Counted from the first letter of the stretch, positions 13,819 through 27,824 are shown. The stretch is 64,000 bases of DNA from Phytoseiulus persimilis (GCA_037576195.1 CM075102.1:39676745-39740744), one strand, 5' to 3'. Made by a program: numbers and translations. Notes: generated by a model from the sequence alone, not told the origin.

Positions 13819-13853
13819 CCTCCGAAGCCCGTAAACACTTCGGAGGGTTTTTT
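13819..13853 (+). terminator. Hairpin followed by a T run, terminator-shaped
   Basis: CCTCCGAAG (13819-13827) pairs perfectly with CTTCGGAGG (13838-13846) around a 10-base loop. One G and six T follow (13848-13853), then CTTTT. In bacteria this would be read as an intrinsic terminator, and T4 or longer also stops RNA polymerase III. In this eukaryotic setting neither role is shown, and I find no tRNA-type A and B box just upstream. It may be only a stable intronic hairpin. Confidence 0.3.
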
Positions 13854-14323
13854 CTTTTCACTCCCAACGGGAAGTCACGGCGCAGATGAAATTTATGTAG
13901 AGTTGAAGTGACGTCATCCACCGAGTGGACTGGGAATAAAGTCAAGGCGTCCAGACGGGTCATCGGCTTACGGTTTTCGACGACGTCATGCGGCCGCTTC
14001 GGGTTCTTTCTCGGGACCGTGTTCTTTATTTCTATTTTTCTGCCCGGAAGCTATTTACGACTGCGCCGGCGCGGCGATGGCATTGGTTGGTCTTTTGTGT
14101 TTGTATGGAAGCAGGCGGGGACGCGCGGACGTGTGCTCCTTCCCACCGGCGCTGCGATGGGATGAAGAAAACTCAGTCGGGAAGCGTTTTCCTCGTATTT
14201 TATCTTGATTGCGATTCCAGGGAACTTTCACTAGATGACTTTGCCTTCAGGGCGCGTCTCTTTAATCTGTCGCGGATCCCTGTGTTCAACCGTCCGTTGC
14301 CTTTGTGGCGAGTTTTAATTCAG

Positions 14324-14333
14324 TTTAATTAAA
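14324..14333. promoter_or_regulatory. TTTAATTAAA palindrome
   Basis: A 10-base palindrome holding the TAATTA core bound by many homeodomain proteins, about 160 bases before the first ratchet point. A single site in a long intron is weak evidence of an enhancer. Confidence 0.12.
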
Positions 14334-14474
14334 TCTCGTACTCTACGTACGATTTTCATCAGTCTCCCGCAGTCCACGAGTTTTTACCGCCTGTCTCGCA
14401 GTACAGCGAGGAAGTGGAACTCAGTGACTTCAGATAGGGTCCTTAGCTTCACCCGAGAGTGAGTTCCCTACGAG

Positions 14475-14502
14475 CTAATCGTATGTTCTGTTCCAGGTAA
14501 GA
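14475..14502 (+). other. Recursive splice site (ratchet point) 1
   Basis: The order is branch point CTAAT (14475-14479, branch A 14478), tract TGTTCTGTTCC, AG at 14495-14496, then GTAAGA from 14497. The branch A is 18 bases from the AG end. The acceptor consensus runs directly into a donor consensus, so splicing here would leave no exon sequence and rebuild a 5' splice site for the next step. A GTGAGT word lies just upstream (14459) but inside the acceptor region. CTCGAG follows at 14512-14517. Confidence 0.72.
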
Positions 14503-17500
14503 GAGAATCGACTCGAGTGAACGGAAGATATCAACCGGAATGCAGTATCGAATTTGCCTTCACTGTGACTGTTGTTCGTCTTGCACTCTGATCCGCTGTG
14601 ATGACGCGAACGATACGAGTCGTGGATCGATTGACGTAGAAGTAGAGTCTAGGTGGAGACCTTGGGAGGGCCGCTTTGAGAGATCGCAATGTCCGAAACT
14701 CCTCCAGACATACTCCGTGGCGCTCGTAAGCTCCTTGGTGCAGGTGCTCGGAACGGGTCGCCTCGGGAACCATGTACCCGACAGATCGCATTTCGATCCA
14801 AATACCAAAGCAGAGATTGCGGGAGCATGAAACGGAAGTTACGAGCGCGCTTCTGTGTCCTCCAGAAATCGGAATAAGCTCGAAGTTTTCCTTCGAAGAA
14901 GAAATTTCTCAGGAGTCGGCCCACGACAGCGGGTTGAAAGCTGAGATTCATTCTTGGCTTCGGCGGACACACTTTCGCTGGTCACAATAAGTAAGCCACG
15001 AGAGAAAAATCCTAAGATTTAGGTCAACAGTCATTCCTAGAACAAGTTGCCGGAGCCACTGAGCCGACGGTAATCTCCATTTAATGAGGAATCTTCTTCC
15101 GGAGAGGCTTCGGTCCGGCCCCCACAAAACGTCTGTCTGTCATCGTGGACGTCCTCCCTTTCCCAGCTCGGGCCCTCCGTTCTCTCCGTCTTCTCTGATA
15201 GGGTTCGTTAGTTCTGTTTGCATGAACTAGAGCTTGACGCAGACTCAAACTTCTGACCTCTGAGCGGATTCCTCGCCGATGCTCGATCCTAGTCGCTCGA
15301 TCTGAATGTCAGAAATGGCTTCAACAACGGGAGTCCGAGGTCGGGACGGAGCGATGTTCGAACAATATCGTGCCCAAAACAAGCATTTCCGCCGGGCTGA
15401 CGGTCAACAGCGTCGTTGTCGATCGCGCACGACCAAACGCACGAACTAACTCCCGCGACGGTTGCACGACGGCCAACGGGGGACGTGAAGAACTCCGGTA
15501 CATCAGCAAACATTTGGACAACGAAAGCGACAACAGAATGAAGATGATGAGTTACACGTCGTCGCTAGTGGCCTCCCCACAAGCTTATTGTGAGTGCGGA
15601 AGCGGTGGCGGCAGCAGCGTATCGGCCAACTTCTCGATATTTTCGGTGTCGCTGGTGTCATCCTGGAGGCCTGGGTAGCTGGCTAGTCCGCCAGCCGATA
15701 CTGCAGAGTGAGCGAGGCAGGCTCACGTTTTCCGGTTCCGTCGAGGCACGCGCCTCGAGCCCACTGTCGGCATACATCTGTTCGCCGCGGCGAATCGTCA
15801 GTGCCCAAGACAGACGCTCCACGAACGCGACGATCCGAAGGCTGTCCAATACCGGGAATTAGTCAGCCAGCAAGCGAACGAGCGAGCCGCGTAGAAACTG
15901 AAGTGGCATGGGACGCAGCAGGAACATCGCTGCGGACGCAGGCTATTGACGCATTAAGGTTAGCAGAGAGAAGCAGGTGAAGAGCAGGTAGTCGCACAAG
16001 CCTGGCGAATGATGCGCTGGTCGCGTTAACATCGGCACTTGATAGTGCGAAACGATGGCATGCGTAAAACAAAAACCCCAACGGTTCCCAACACGTCGCG
16101 GCTCTCGACCGAATAGGTGGCCTTCACTTGACAGCGGCATCAAGACCTTGATAGGTGCGGACAAACAACGTGGTGCTTGAAGCGAGTGCGAGAATCTTCT
16201 TTTCCGCCGAGCAGAGATTTGAGGGCACTGGAAGCGAGAAAATGTTGGACCGATCCGAAGATCTCAACGGGTTTCGATTGAAAACTTTCGGGTGGGTCAT
16301 CTTCGTCGTTACCGCTGTGTCGTGACCCCAGCTTGTTTTCGATGCTGGTCGCGTGCCTCCGCGGAGCATGTCGTCAGATGATGCTTTCCACTACGAGTTA
16401 CGTGCTTCATGTCGTGCCTGTGAGTCTGTTGACTTTGTGTTGTTTCTAACAGTCCATCCATGCATCCATCCGATGGTCTGTCGGTCCATCTATCTCGCAT
16501 CATCGATTGTAATCGTTTTTGAACGGCGGTCACAACGGAAGTGTCATCGTTGTATGCACGAGAGGGGGAGTGAAAGCGAACAACATTCGAGTGCCATATG
16601 CCATGTTCAGTTCGACCTATCGGCTTTTCGGCTTTTGAAAGACCATGGGTCCGGGCGCTTTCGTTCCGTGCAGAGTTACTTCAAACCGAGTTCCTGATCG
16701 ACTATAGCGCTCGTCGTCGAGTCAACCTGTGTAAAGCTACCGCGTACGTTGGGCGAGAAGCAGCTTCACACGGCACTCGCTTTACATCTGATCTAATTTT
16801 CAAGGCCTGTTCGTGAACCTCAGTAACAGGTGGGAGCCGTGAAGGGAGAATTACTACCTCTGGTTGAACATCAACTGACGGCCATGATGAACGTCAGGTG
16901 CGACCGAGACTCAACTGCTGGCTGTTGACAATGACGCAGAAGAGCTAATGTAGCTCCGACGTTGGAGGGGTTAGAGCTCTGGTTTCGGTGGTCCCTCACC
17001 ATAAATCTGGATGGGTTCCGGAAAACCAATGCGATAAAGGTGTCAAGTATTTCGCTTGTCTGTTCTGGAACCTTGACCACTTGACATGATCGAAGGCATG
17101 ACGAGTGACTAAGGGCTCGTATTCATCCTCGTGTTGCGATTATTATAAATAGTCTCGGTTGAGACCTACCCGTCACTCGGTACGTGACCACAGGTAGAAT
17201 GAGGCTGCCCGTTGATTCCATACGACGAAACGCGGCGACTAACTCGCGATACCTCGATATGCAACGGATAAAACGCCTCATCCGAAAGACAGTCTTGCTC
17301 TAATGAAGGGAGCGAAACGGGAACCCTCTTTCGAATTCGCGTTCGTAACGACATCTCATGAAGATCGGATCCAGTGAGTGGAGATCAACTTCGAGACGAG
17401 CATCTGCCTGAAACGTTCATCGATACGAATCTCGCACGCTTTTCCAAAACCAGTTAGAAGGCTGGCGACGAACCAGTGATCAGATCAGTGAATAAAGCAA

Positions 17501-20500
17501 AAAATATAAATCACACAAAAACGCTTGAACGCGTGGCCGATCGTCCCTAACCTCAACGGCGCGTTGGCTGGCACGCGTCCTTTCGGTTTGCGCGTGCGGC
17601 TGTCTGTGAGTTTTGAAATCCTTTTTGAATCGAAGCTAACTGTCATTCGCGAGCCGCTAACGTCATTTCTGTTCGAGCGGAGCAAAAGGATTCATTCCGT
17701 CGGCAGCTGTAGTACAAGGAACGTTAGGTGTTTAGTAGATGGGGACCACGAGGCCAGGTGACATCGAAGATCTGCCAATAGCCGCTCTGGGCGTTGGAAT
17801 TTCTTTTCATCATTAGATCCCCGCTGTCGCGTCTCTTGTTTCGTTCTGGCTCGGGGAGAACGATTCCTCTGTGAAGTTCCCCTTCTCCGTGTTCAGTTTC
17901 TGCTCGTTTGTGCTTTCCGCGATTCCTTCAAGTCTCGGCAGCGGTTCCAAACTCTCGACTGCTATCATCGGAATTCCACGAGCCTCGCTCCGTACTACAA
18001 TTGTCAACCCTTGGAGAGCGTACACGCTCGAAACAGAGTCAAATTTTTGAAATTCCTACAACATTGCGAGATAAGATGTTTCAATTTGGAATGTTCTCCC
18101 ATCTGGAAGTTGTTGGATCGTGCTTTGACGCAGAGAGTTGCGCTTGCGATTCGACAACATCTCTCGACGACCCAACCTAGTTGCGAATCCCCCTCGTTAT
18201 CTCGCCTCGCTGCGGCCGCTGCTCCTCCTCTCGCTGTCCGTCTTTGCTTTCATTGGAAATTATCGCGGCCAGAAGACGATTATCTCCTACTTTCCGATCG
18301 CGGTATCATGAGCTACTCAGCACTTTGACAAATTCGCCTTTTAGCCGTTGCGCGAAGGAATCAGAGGTGATTATAGTGTCATCAGTCCAGCACCGGTCAA
18401 TTCGCTTGGAACGAACGATTCAACTTCCGGTTATTTCCCCTCCCTCGGTCTGAACGAAGTTCGGTCGTGAAGATGAGAATTTTGGGAGCAGTTTTTTGAC
18501 GAAAGAAAAACATCTACTGCTTCTTTCGCGCCGACTTTCGTTGACCGGTCGCGGTGGTTTGGTGAATAAAGCATAGATGCATCTCATATTGGGAATTCAA
18601 CCCGTTTCCATTCATGACGTGCGATGCAATCAGAATTTCCAATAACATCATACTCGTTCCCAGTCTGATTGGTGGAAAGTACCTCGGTGTCCCAACTCTG
18701 CTTTTCGTTTCCGTTCTTCCCCCCTCGCCCTCTCACATGCCTAGATTAGATCAGAGAACAAACACGACAGGATGAGTGGAACACACTGCCAGTAAAGGTT
18801 GCGGCCAACTTCCTTCCTTCTGGTCACCATTTTCTCAACTCTTCGCTCCGCGAGAACATCTTTCCAACCGCTCTGTCAGCTTCTGTCCCAAATCGGAGGA
18901 GCGAAGACACTGCTTTGTTGTTTGGCCCGTCGCGGCAAGATATACGATACCGTCGTTGTTTCTTCACGCCGTCTCCACCGCTTTCACTTGATTCAACGAA
19001 TCTTCATCGTACGCTTGAGAAATCCTAGGTGGACCCCGATTTCACGGACTGACGTCTGCGATAGAGCACCACAGTTCTATCAGTGTGGACGACTCCATGG
19101 CAAGTTCGGGCGAGACCTCATCTTTGGTGGCACACTATTGGCGAAACCCGTTCCTGAACAAATGAATTGGAGCATAAATGGACCAAAGAATGCATAAGAG
19201 GAGACGAATGTAATTAGCCGAGATCTTTTATCGGAAGATACGAAAGCTCCAACAGCTTCGGGTTCCCTTGGATGATTTGCATGGGTCAGACATCAGCATT
19301 GTGCGACGTTCCGCGAAGCAAGCGGTCTTCCATTGTCTTTGGAGACTGCGTTTGTTTGAAGTTTTGGTCAAGACTCGGGTTGGCTCCGAAAAAGCAGCTT
19401 TCCGAAGGGAGCTTCCACCTCAGGCCGACGTCCGCACGAGAAACCATCCTAGCTTTGTTTTTGATTCGTTTGTAAGGGAAAAAAGTTGTTTCCTCAGTTC
19501 TTCTGAAGGTGGAACATCCGACCACCGGATGAATGAGACGGAGCTGACGCGAAGTTCTCCGATATCGCACAACCTTCATCAAACAATACTCGCATCCGGG
19601 AATAATGATCCCAATTTTCTGTCCGTGTCTGTTTTCTGCTGGGTTTATTCTCTCACTCCAGAGTCGCTATTTCGGACGATGAGACAGGAGCCACGTGGGT
19701 CGGCTTTCCGTCAACAACCGTTTCCCATGGACAACGTGAAAGTTTCCCAGGCGGCCAGCTTCGGAGAATATTTCTACATTTCTCAATATAGACACAGCCA
19801 AGTGAAATAGCCGAAAACGCAGATTGCCGAAGTGGGCGATCGCTGTCGCGCGGGCCGCTCGGGATTTCTGTGAAAGGTGTTAATGGCTCTTAGTGGCTCA
19901 GATGCCGCTTCTGCCGAAACGGCTATTACACGTCTTGCGCCTCCAGCAACGATCGGTTCCTCGACTCGAGCGCAAAAAATCGCGAACGGCGCGCTGTTCG
20001 CAGAGATAAACTTCGCCATTGGGATGATGCGAAATGTCGCCTTCATCTGAAGCACAAGCGACCGAGCGCGATGGTTATACCGTGCATTGCTTATCCGCGC
20101 TCATATCAGACACCTGCTCCGCCGCTATTTCCCCCGATTCTCTCTGTTCGGAGTTCCGCTCCAGCTCTGATACAACCTCCAAAACGAGCTGTTGTTCTGA
20201 CCAAGCAACTCCGGTGGAATGGCTTCAATTAATATCATGCTCCATCTACGAGATTGGGCGAGCAAGATGTTCCCTCCGCGATGGAGCGGCTACCGATGTC
20301 CTGAGGTACGCAGACGAGCCATCGGCGGTATAGCAATATCTTCGGCGTCGTGGTCGACGTTTTCGTGGTGCCGCGGTTGCCAATCGCTCCTCTTTGCTTG
20401 TTTGCTCCTCTTGCGGCATCATCTCGTTGGACTCTTTTCGTAACCGGCACTGTGACTTGACAATTGGAACTTTGGGGATCAGCCAGCATTAAAACGAACG

Positions 20501-23500
20501 ATTTGCCACAATGTACAATGGTAAATAAGTCGGAAAAGGATCAAACCCGCGTGTTGGGTCGGGTCAGATGTCAGCCGATTCGACGCGTCCGCGCTGTGAG
20601 GTTCTCCACTTCGACCGCGGGATGTCATGACTTTTCCGATAGTTCCCAGGAGTAACAGCCGCGAAGACAGCTGCGGGACAAACGAATAGCACCGATTTTA
20701 GTTCCGGACACTTCGAACGAATGACCATCGGGCTCCATGAAGTTTCCGAATTGCTCTAGAAATCCGCGTTAGAGGGAAAACTGTATTTTTCCGTCATCGC
20801 AACGACCGGTGACCGCAAGAAACGTGCGGTCGACATTACCGACAGTGGAGAACTTTACCGTCATGTATGCCTCTGAACGGCGGAGCATCCAAGCGAAAAA
20901 GATGGAAGCCACGATGAGCGTTGAACAGATATCCATAAGCACTCCTGAGAGATCATCGACTCGTCACGTACGCCGTTCTGGAATCTCTGGTCACGTCACC
21001 ATTGGGCGCACAGGCACGTCCGAAAGCGATAATGACCCACTGAGTACAGGTCAGTCGCGGGTTAACATGCGGAGATCAAAACAGTCAAACGCACGACGAC
21101 AACCTCCTCCTCCTGCGCAAGAGTCTCGTGTAAGCAAAGTGTGCTCCAAGGAGAAACCGCGCTTCTGAAAATAGGGCGAAATTGAAAGATGCGTAGAGCT
21201 CGAGGAATGGAGTCGAGGGGACAGGTTCTCGCCCATATCGGGGTTTCAGTGGGCGCGAGGTTTCCAACTAGGAACTCTGGCCGAAATCAGCGCTCTCTGG
21301 CTCGAATCTCGCTTTTTGCTTGCTGCTTCCGCCTCACGGCAATGGAATCTCGCTCAGTTTCCTTGTTGGAGTGAAGCCAAAACTTGGAAAACTTTCTTAA
21401 TGGGGCTCCTGCAAGACGTCTGAACGTTGACCTGGCCACACTCATAACTTCTCTAGACGACGTTTTGAGGACGTCCCAGATGGCACTAAAGGCTGTATCA
21501 CTCACTTTGACAAGACGCAGCTCAGAAAACAGAGTCATTCCTGGGACCGGACTATACTCCGGGTGCAAACTGCGACCGGCCACGTGTTAATTGCTTCTGT
21601 CCCGGCGGCCGACTGAGATAGTGCAGGCGATAGAGCTGCATTCACGACCAACGACTTCTGCTCGTACCGAGCCGCGGGTGGCGCCGGCACCATACGAACC
21701 CGCCATGAATCTTCGCGTTGTTCCGTTCCGATAATTCCTTCGGGAGCCTCCGAACGTGTTCGATTCGGCACTTTCAGTGAGCCTGCGAGCGACAGCGGGA
21801 GAGCGGGGCGGCTTCGGAATCCACCTCTGCGACGTGTAGAGCATAGAGTTCGTCATTGTTGTCGGTGGCAAATTATGCTGCGATGGCGACTTGGGGCGAA
21901 ACCGCTCGGCTGCCCTTTGCACAAACAGATTCGCACATGCGCACTCACAGACTCAGTCGGTCGAATTTGAAAAACGACTCCGATACATATAGAGACGTCA
22001 CGAATGGGCGCAACCATGTCTGTCGATTTGCATTCCTTGTCTGGCCAATGGAATCCGGCAAAAACATCGATTGATACAAATTGAAAAGCGCCTTTCGAAC
22101 GAGGGATCTGTGCATCAATGCTCACCGCTCTCCGACGGAGCTGCAACCCCGCTCGGTCGTTGTGGCCTGAAAGGATCCGCGCAGGGCGGTCGCGAAGGCC
22201 GAGAAGTCCGAAAGGTGATTTTTCGATTGGGAACACTCGATTTCGTCGCTCGCCCGTCCATTCGTTCGAATGCTTCCTCTCATTCGCTGTACTTATATGT
22301 TGTATTCTTTCTAACCTGATTCCGATCGCAATCCTCTCAAGTCTCGCCAGAGGAATTCGCTGCAGCTACCCGAGCTCGTCCGGTCGTCGACGGGATACCT
22401 GCTCTTTTCGCGTGCACCTGACCATGCTTGTCCGAGCGCGACGTCTAGTCTTACACCTTCTGCATGAGTTGGCTGCAGCGAATCAGTTCACTTGAAATGT
22501 AAAGGCGGAGATTCATAGTTGGTCACTCGAGCCGTCGTCGTCGTTGAGCGTCTACATGCTTCTGCAGCGAGCTTTCAAAACAGCTTTCGAGCTACACTTC
22601 GGACGTTGGAGCTTCGAGTTCAAACTTTTTGGCCCAGGATCCTCAGATTCGAGAATCGAGACCGGTGGATACGGATAAGGAATCGTTCCGAACAATGGCC
22701 CGCTGCCGGCAATGAATACCTCACGCCCCGCGAGCCACAACCTTGATCTTTTTTCGGTCGGCCGCGCTACGACATCAAACTAGCAGCAAGTAGCCTCTGA
22801 GCCGGCGAGTCAGTGGTTCAGGTGGCCGAGCATCCAATTCACATAACTCGCATGAGCTCACTGTGATTTAGTGCGTTCCACACTTCTCTCTTCGCCGGTC
22901 CGAGGAGCGCTCTTGACCGGTGGGGAGATCACAACGGCCCAGGCTCTTCGAACCAGATCTCTACGTGCAATTGCCATCGGAGCTAAAAACCCGACGTTGT
23001 AACAGTTCCTACCTCGTATCGTGGCTGTGGATTCGTCGAAAGTCTACGGCTCCTTTCGATTCGCCGCTCGGACCGTTGATCTATAATCGACGACGAGCGG
23101 CATTTGAGCATGCCCCCGGAAAATGTCACTCGTTCATTCAATAACGCCGCTGAAGAAAATCAATTGAACTCGGCCTATGGACGGAACTTGGAACGATTTC
23201 TCAAACGTGAAAAATGAGCCGAATGTCCTTCTCAAGGTGGGAAGCAAGTTTTTCTCGCTGGGTTTGCTTTCTCTCCTCATAATTGTTCGGTTGATCCATT
23301 GGACGTGGGATTAAATTCTTCCCAAGAGACTTTCGTGCGCGTCGTCCGCTGCGCTTCGTTCTCACGCGGCGCACGCAACCCACGATTCGCAATGCTATTA
23401 GTGGCGATCGGTCCGTCAATCAAGAGCAGTCAAGGTTTGGCGAATCTGTGCAAGTGGATTGATACCGGATTCTCACAGTTCTGTTTTCGTCTACGCGTCG

Positions 23501-25227
23501 TTGATCTACGCTGCAGAAAACGAGCTCTGGTTCCCCAGTGCGCTTTTTCCCGGGAATATCGGAGCTCCGGTCGAAATATCGAGCTCATCTACCATCACAC
23601 ACGACAGCTCCGCGTAGTCGTGCTAATGTGGACCTCAGGACGATCTGAACTAGGAGCACTATCTCCGGCGAATAGAATCGAATCGCGAACGTGGTCCAGA
23701 GCGGCCAAGTCCTGTCAGAGCTCCTTATCGAGAAAATAGTTTTTGGTTTTTATCAAAACTCGGAAGCGCCAGATTAGCTCTGTAGCCGGATCGCGCGACT
23801 GCTCGAGACCGGCCCGCGTGAGAAACGATGTCGTCTCCGTCGCATTTTCTGGAGAAAAAACAAAGAGACTCGGAGACTCTCTCCTGTCGCATTTGAATGA
23901 GCCATCGTGTCTCCCAGCTTTCCCGCCGGCGACGCGCTCCTCGTTAAACGCCGCTGTCGTCCGTCCAGTATTTCACGTAAGCGGCGTTCTATACGCGGGC
24001 CCGGGTTTTCTGAGTGCAAAGCCCTTGCAAGTACAGATGTGTCGCTGAGTTCAGTGGGAGAGGGAAAGGGGAAATACATTATTCTTTCTGGAACATGGCT
24101 CACAAGATGCGTGCGAAGGTCGCTTCCATTTTCCTCGCTGTTCGGCATTCGGGCCACAGGCCGGACGAAACGGAGACAAAAGAGCGAATAAGGTCTGGAA
24201 TCGATTCCAGTGCAAATCAAGCGCTAGCCAATAACGGGAGTTTCCTGTAAAGGAGCAGCGAAACCGTCCGCGAATTTACAACGCCGTCAAAATCGAGCAC
24301 CTCACACCCTTTTCGCTTGTGTTGTTTTGTTTTGTAAGCATATTCCATTGTTCTGTCCGCTAGATAATAGAGTCGACGCGCTGCTGCTGTCCGTCGACGA
24401 CATGGTCAGCATCACAAAACGGAGCTGAGAATTTACGAGCATCATTTCATTCTCAAGAAGGAGTTTTCCTATCAAAAAGGAAACAAAGAGCGCAGATTTA
24501 TTATTTCGCAACGCTGGACTTCTGTGCGACTTCGAACGCAACTCGTAACGTATTCGTTCTCACTCTAGAAGGGTTCCTCATCGACGATGCGGGTCTCGCT
24601 GACAGTTGAATGTCGCCTGTCACTACGATCTAGATACGAACCGATAGGAAGAGTACATGGCATAGGGGAATGCTTCTCTCGCACCTCGTTGATGGTCCTA
24701 TGTCAGAAGAGCATACTTGCGACGGGATTCTTGTGGCCGAATACGATGGAACAAACATCCCGGGAGGACCCGGAAGGAATACCTCCCACCGCCGTCTCCA
24801 TAGCTCTACCCAATAGTGGAGAGTCCGAGGATTTCTGTTTGATAAATCGGAAACTCGATGAGCGCCAGTCTGTGGAAATTCATGTCGCTCATCGCGCTAG
24901 GAATGAATTTGCCCGTCACACGGGAGCTGTGTACTCATCGTCGATTGACACAATCATGTGTCTGACTGACTCGTGTCGATTGAAGGAGCCTGCATGATGT
25001 AAGGCGGCGGACAAAGGTCCTCCTGTTGGTTGGATGAGCACGCAGATAGATGGATGCTCTGACCCAGTCACTCTGCTCACTACATACTGGCGAGCATGAA
25101 AAACTGCGAGCGGCAGCATGCCGGGAGTCTGTCGCGACCTGCTGGAGTATATCGGCCATTCCTCACATACCTCGCTTTTGTGATGGCGTCTCTCAAGAGA
25201 GACCAGATGACATCACTACGTCAAGGC

Positions 25228-25304
25228 CGACAACAACATCGACAGCATTAGCACCAACAGAGCTAACAACAGCGACACCGATGACGACCACAACAACGAG
25301 CACC
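25228..25304 (+). repeat. Degenerate ACN/AAC triplet stretch
   Basis: CAACAAC, ACAAC and GACGAC words recur irregularly. In one + frame (25050-25331) this reads as a Thr-rich stretch that resembles a mucin linker, but the frame has no other coding evidence and starts at no ATG I would trust. I treat it as a decayed triplet repeat. Confidence 0.5.
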
Positions 25305-25364
25305 GTTCAGGGAGCCCTTAGGTGCGCATAATTTGTTTGTATCAGGCCTTAACAGCTGAGAAGC

Positions 25365-25375
25365 TTTTTTTTTTT
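25365..25375 (+). repeat. T11 homopolymer
   Basis: Eleven T in a row; no associated acceptor AG nearby. Confidence 0.9.
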
Positions 25376-27532
25376 AATCCATCGAATCGCCTGGGGGCCA
25401 CAAGCCTCGGAACAGCTTTCGATGAAGTCTCATACTTTTTTTCGCTCTCGGACATAACTTCTAGCATGTATTGCCCCCGAACGCGGATCGACCCTGGGGC
25501 TCCTTTTTGATCCTCATATCATGAACCCAGAAGCACTCTTCGTACAACAGCCACGTACAGTGCTTCTGGCGCAGAGCCAAACAGCCGGAACGTTCCTCCA
25601 ACGGTGCCGGAATTATGAATACTTGTGGCTGTCTACCTGCGCGACGAAGGCCTCGTCGTTCACCGAGCAAACAGTTGTCCTCGTGTTCCGAAAGAACGCT
25701 CCGCGTTGGCTAGAGGGGTATCGCGGTGACTGACTTTCGACAAGCGGGCATCGGAATCCCAGACGTATCTACTGTATATGCAGCGAGTCAGACCAACAGG
25801 GTAGAAACGGAGGGGCGAACAAAAATCTGGATGTTTGTACACAATAGAATCAAATGGAAAAGCAGCGTTGCCGACTGAAGCCATTGCAAAAATCAAAGAG
25901 GACTAGCGTATGATCTGATCGAATGCGGCTTCGACACAGTCCGTCTGCTGGGTTTTTATAACATCTCCGCTCCTCAGCGAGACGAAAGATCCGAAAGTGA
26001 CGAAAAAAATCCAATACTCATCGGCCGTTGTCGAGGGTTACACCTGTGCTCTTTTTTTTATGTTCTCGTTTCTTTCTTTCGCTGTTTCAAAATCGGCATA
26101 CGGCGCCGACTCCATTACGGACGCTACCGCTGTTGCCTCCAACTTCTGACAGTCGGTCGCAGAAGTCAGCAAGATTGTAAATCAGGCAGATCCTATCGGA
26201 CTTTCGTCCGCGGTGCCCGCCGAGGAGTCGTCGATGGCTTTGCGGAGGAACTTCAGCTCGGCCCTCCGTTGTCGGTGTCTGCACCCCGAGGTTGGCCGTG
26301 TTCGTTTTGTCCTGGGTCGGTCATACGTCGCTAGTTTCAATCTTGAGTGTTTCGCCTGCGCTGGGAGAGCCCGAACGTTCGGTGGCCCGCGGTCCCGTGC
26401 GCCATCACCACGAAACAGGACAGAGATTTCGGCGGTTGGCCGTTACGTTGGAGATTCCTTTGAATGAGATCAGCGTATCCGCCTTCTGTTTGATTTACTG
26501 TTTGTTGTTTGGCGTACAAGTTACTCGCAGACACACCCCACCCAGCAGTCCCCCACCCCCAGACGGCCTTCAATCTGCTCGAGCCGACATCCACCCACGA
26601 GAAAGCTTCCTAATGAATTGCGTCACGTATTCAACGGACTCCCGCTGTCGTAACGGAGGCTCCGAGGCTACACCTGCATTCCTCATTGACGGCAATTCGG
26701 CTGGAGAATGACGTGTATGTATGGAAGCCCTGCCCGCGTGCCTGTCTGCCATGACGCAGCTCCGCCGACTGGTTGGTCGGCGCAGGGGCTTCGCTTCATT
26801 AAACTCGCAGAATTCCGGAGAGTCGAACACCGAACTCTCGTTTGTCACTGTGCTCGAGATTTCGCTGGGATTGCATCAACGACGTCGGGTTCAATCAGTT
26901 CGGACTTCCCCAGAGGTGGAAACACCACCGCCAGAAAACCACTGCGAGCTGCCACACGCGATTCCGAAACGAATGACGAGCGAAATCGAAAAATTTCGTC
27001 CGCGCGTCTGTCCTCGTTGCATCTGCGCATCAATACAAACTTCGGGGAAAGTGCAGATTTCTCTCTTTATCATCCATCTTGGTTCATAGACGGCAACGAC
27101 GATCATGGGCCCAAGGAAGTTGAGTCAAAGGAATGGGAAGAAAGTCGGCCTTTCGTAAGATTTCCGACCACCTGCACGTAATCGAGTTTGCCGTTGAGAG
27201 AAAATGTGTTCTCCCCCTCATGTCACGACGGTGTTCTCTGTCGAGCTGCGAAAACTCAGCCAACAAACAACAGGAAAAAGTTATGAACATTGACACACCA
27301 CGAAAATCAGAAGCGTGTCCCGGCTAGCCCGGCCGCTTCAATGCCTGACTCTCGATCCGGCTTCGCTGATTTCGGCCCCTCCGTTGAGGCTGCGGCCTGG
27401 ATCCGAGAAGAAAAATCAGTCCGGTGGCACCTGTCGCCCCAAATAACAGATGGTGTCCACGCGAAGATGCCCTTCTTGAGCAACGAGCTTTGTTGTCTTC
27501 TGAGAGTCGTTCTTTGCTCCTGCTTTTCTGAG

Positions 27533-27581
27533 TTTTCTTTCTCTCCCTCCTTCTCTCTCTCTTCCTCTCTCTCTCTCTCAG
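27533..27581 (+). repeat. 47-base pyrimidine tract ending in AG
   Basis: C and T only from 27533 to 27579, mostly CTCT in the last third, then AG at 27580-27581. It has the look of a very strong polypyrimidine tract with an acceptor, though no CTAAY branch point lies just upstream. A CT microsatellite is the simplest reading. It could bind PTB or U2AF in the pre-mRNA. Confidence 0.75.
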
Positions 27582-27824
27582 CTCGGGCTCTTCTTCTGCG
27601 TCTCGGAAAATTCAGCACCGCTTCTCAGCAGGTTCGATGGAAAGGAGCCTCCGCCGGTGCCCCCGAAAACGACACGACAGAACAGATGAAAACAATCCGT
27701 TTTCTGATAACTGTTTCGAGTGTCAACCCCGGGCGGATAACGCCGAATCATTTCAAAATATAGATCGTCATGGTTCATAGACATCAACAGACGGGCTCGG
27801 ACACCCTCTCTCGGGAAGAATCAC

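Larger units (their letters stand above)
2411..14496 (+). other. Intron segment 1 of a giant intron (12.1 kb)
   Basis: This runs from the candidate donor to the first ratchet point. No open frame has a recognisable domain. Items seen are a 14-base GA run (5913-5926), a 34-base purine tract (9853-9886), a TGACGTCCGG pair (8238, 8262), a pyrimidine-rich acceptor-like TTTCTTTCTAG ending at 8323, and the hairpin plus T-run at 13819-13853. The longest open frame is 182 codons on the - strand (8910-9458), which is chance length. Confidence 0.5.

Noticed and set aside
13909..13916. TGACGTCA (CRE) here and at 28903 and 50000
   Set aside because: Three in 64 kb is close to chance and they do not cluster with other motifs.
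16636..16652. Resemblance to the miR-71 mature sequence
   Set aside because: An extra C interrupts the match and no precursor hairpin forms around it.
25050..25331. Thr-rich, mucin-like frame
   Set aside because: Explained by a decayed ACN triplet repeat; no signal peptide and no reliable start.
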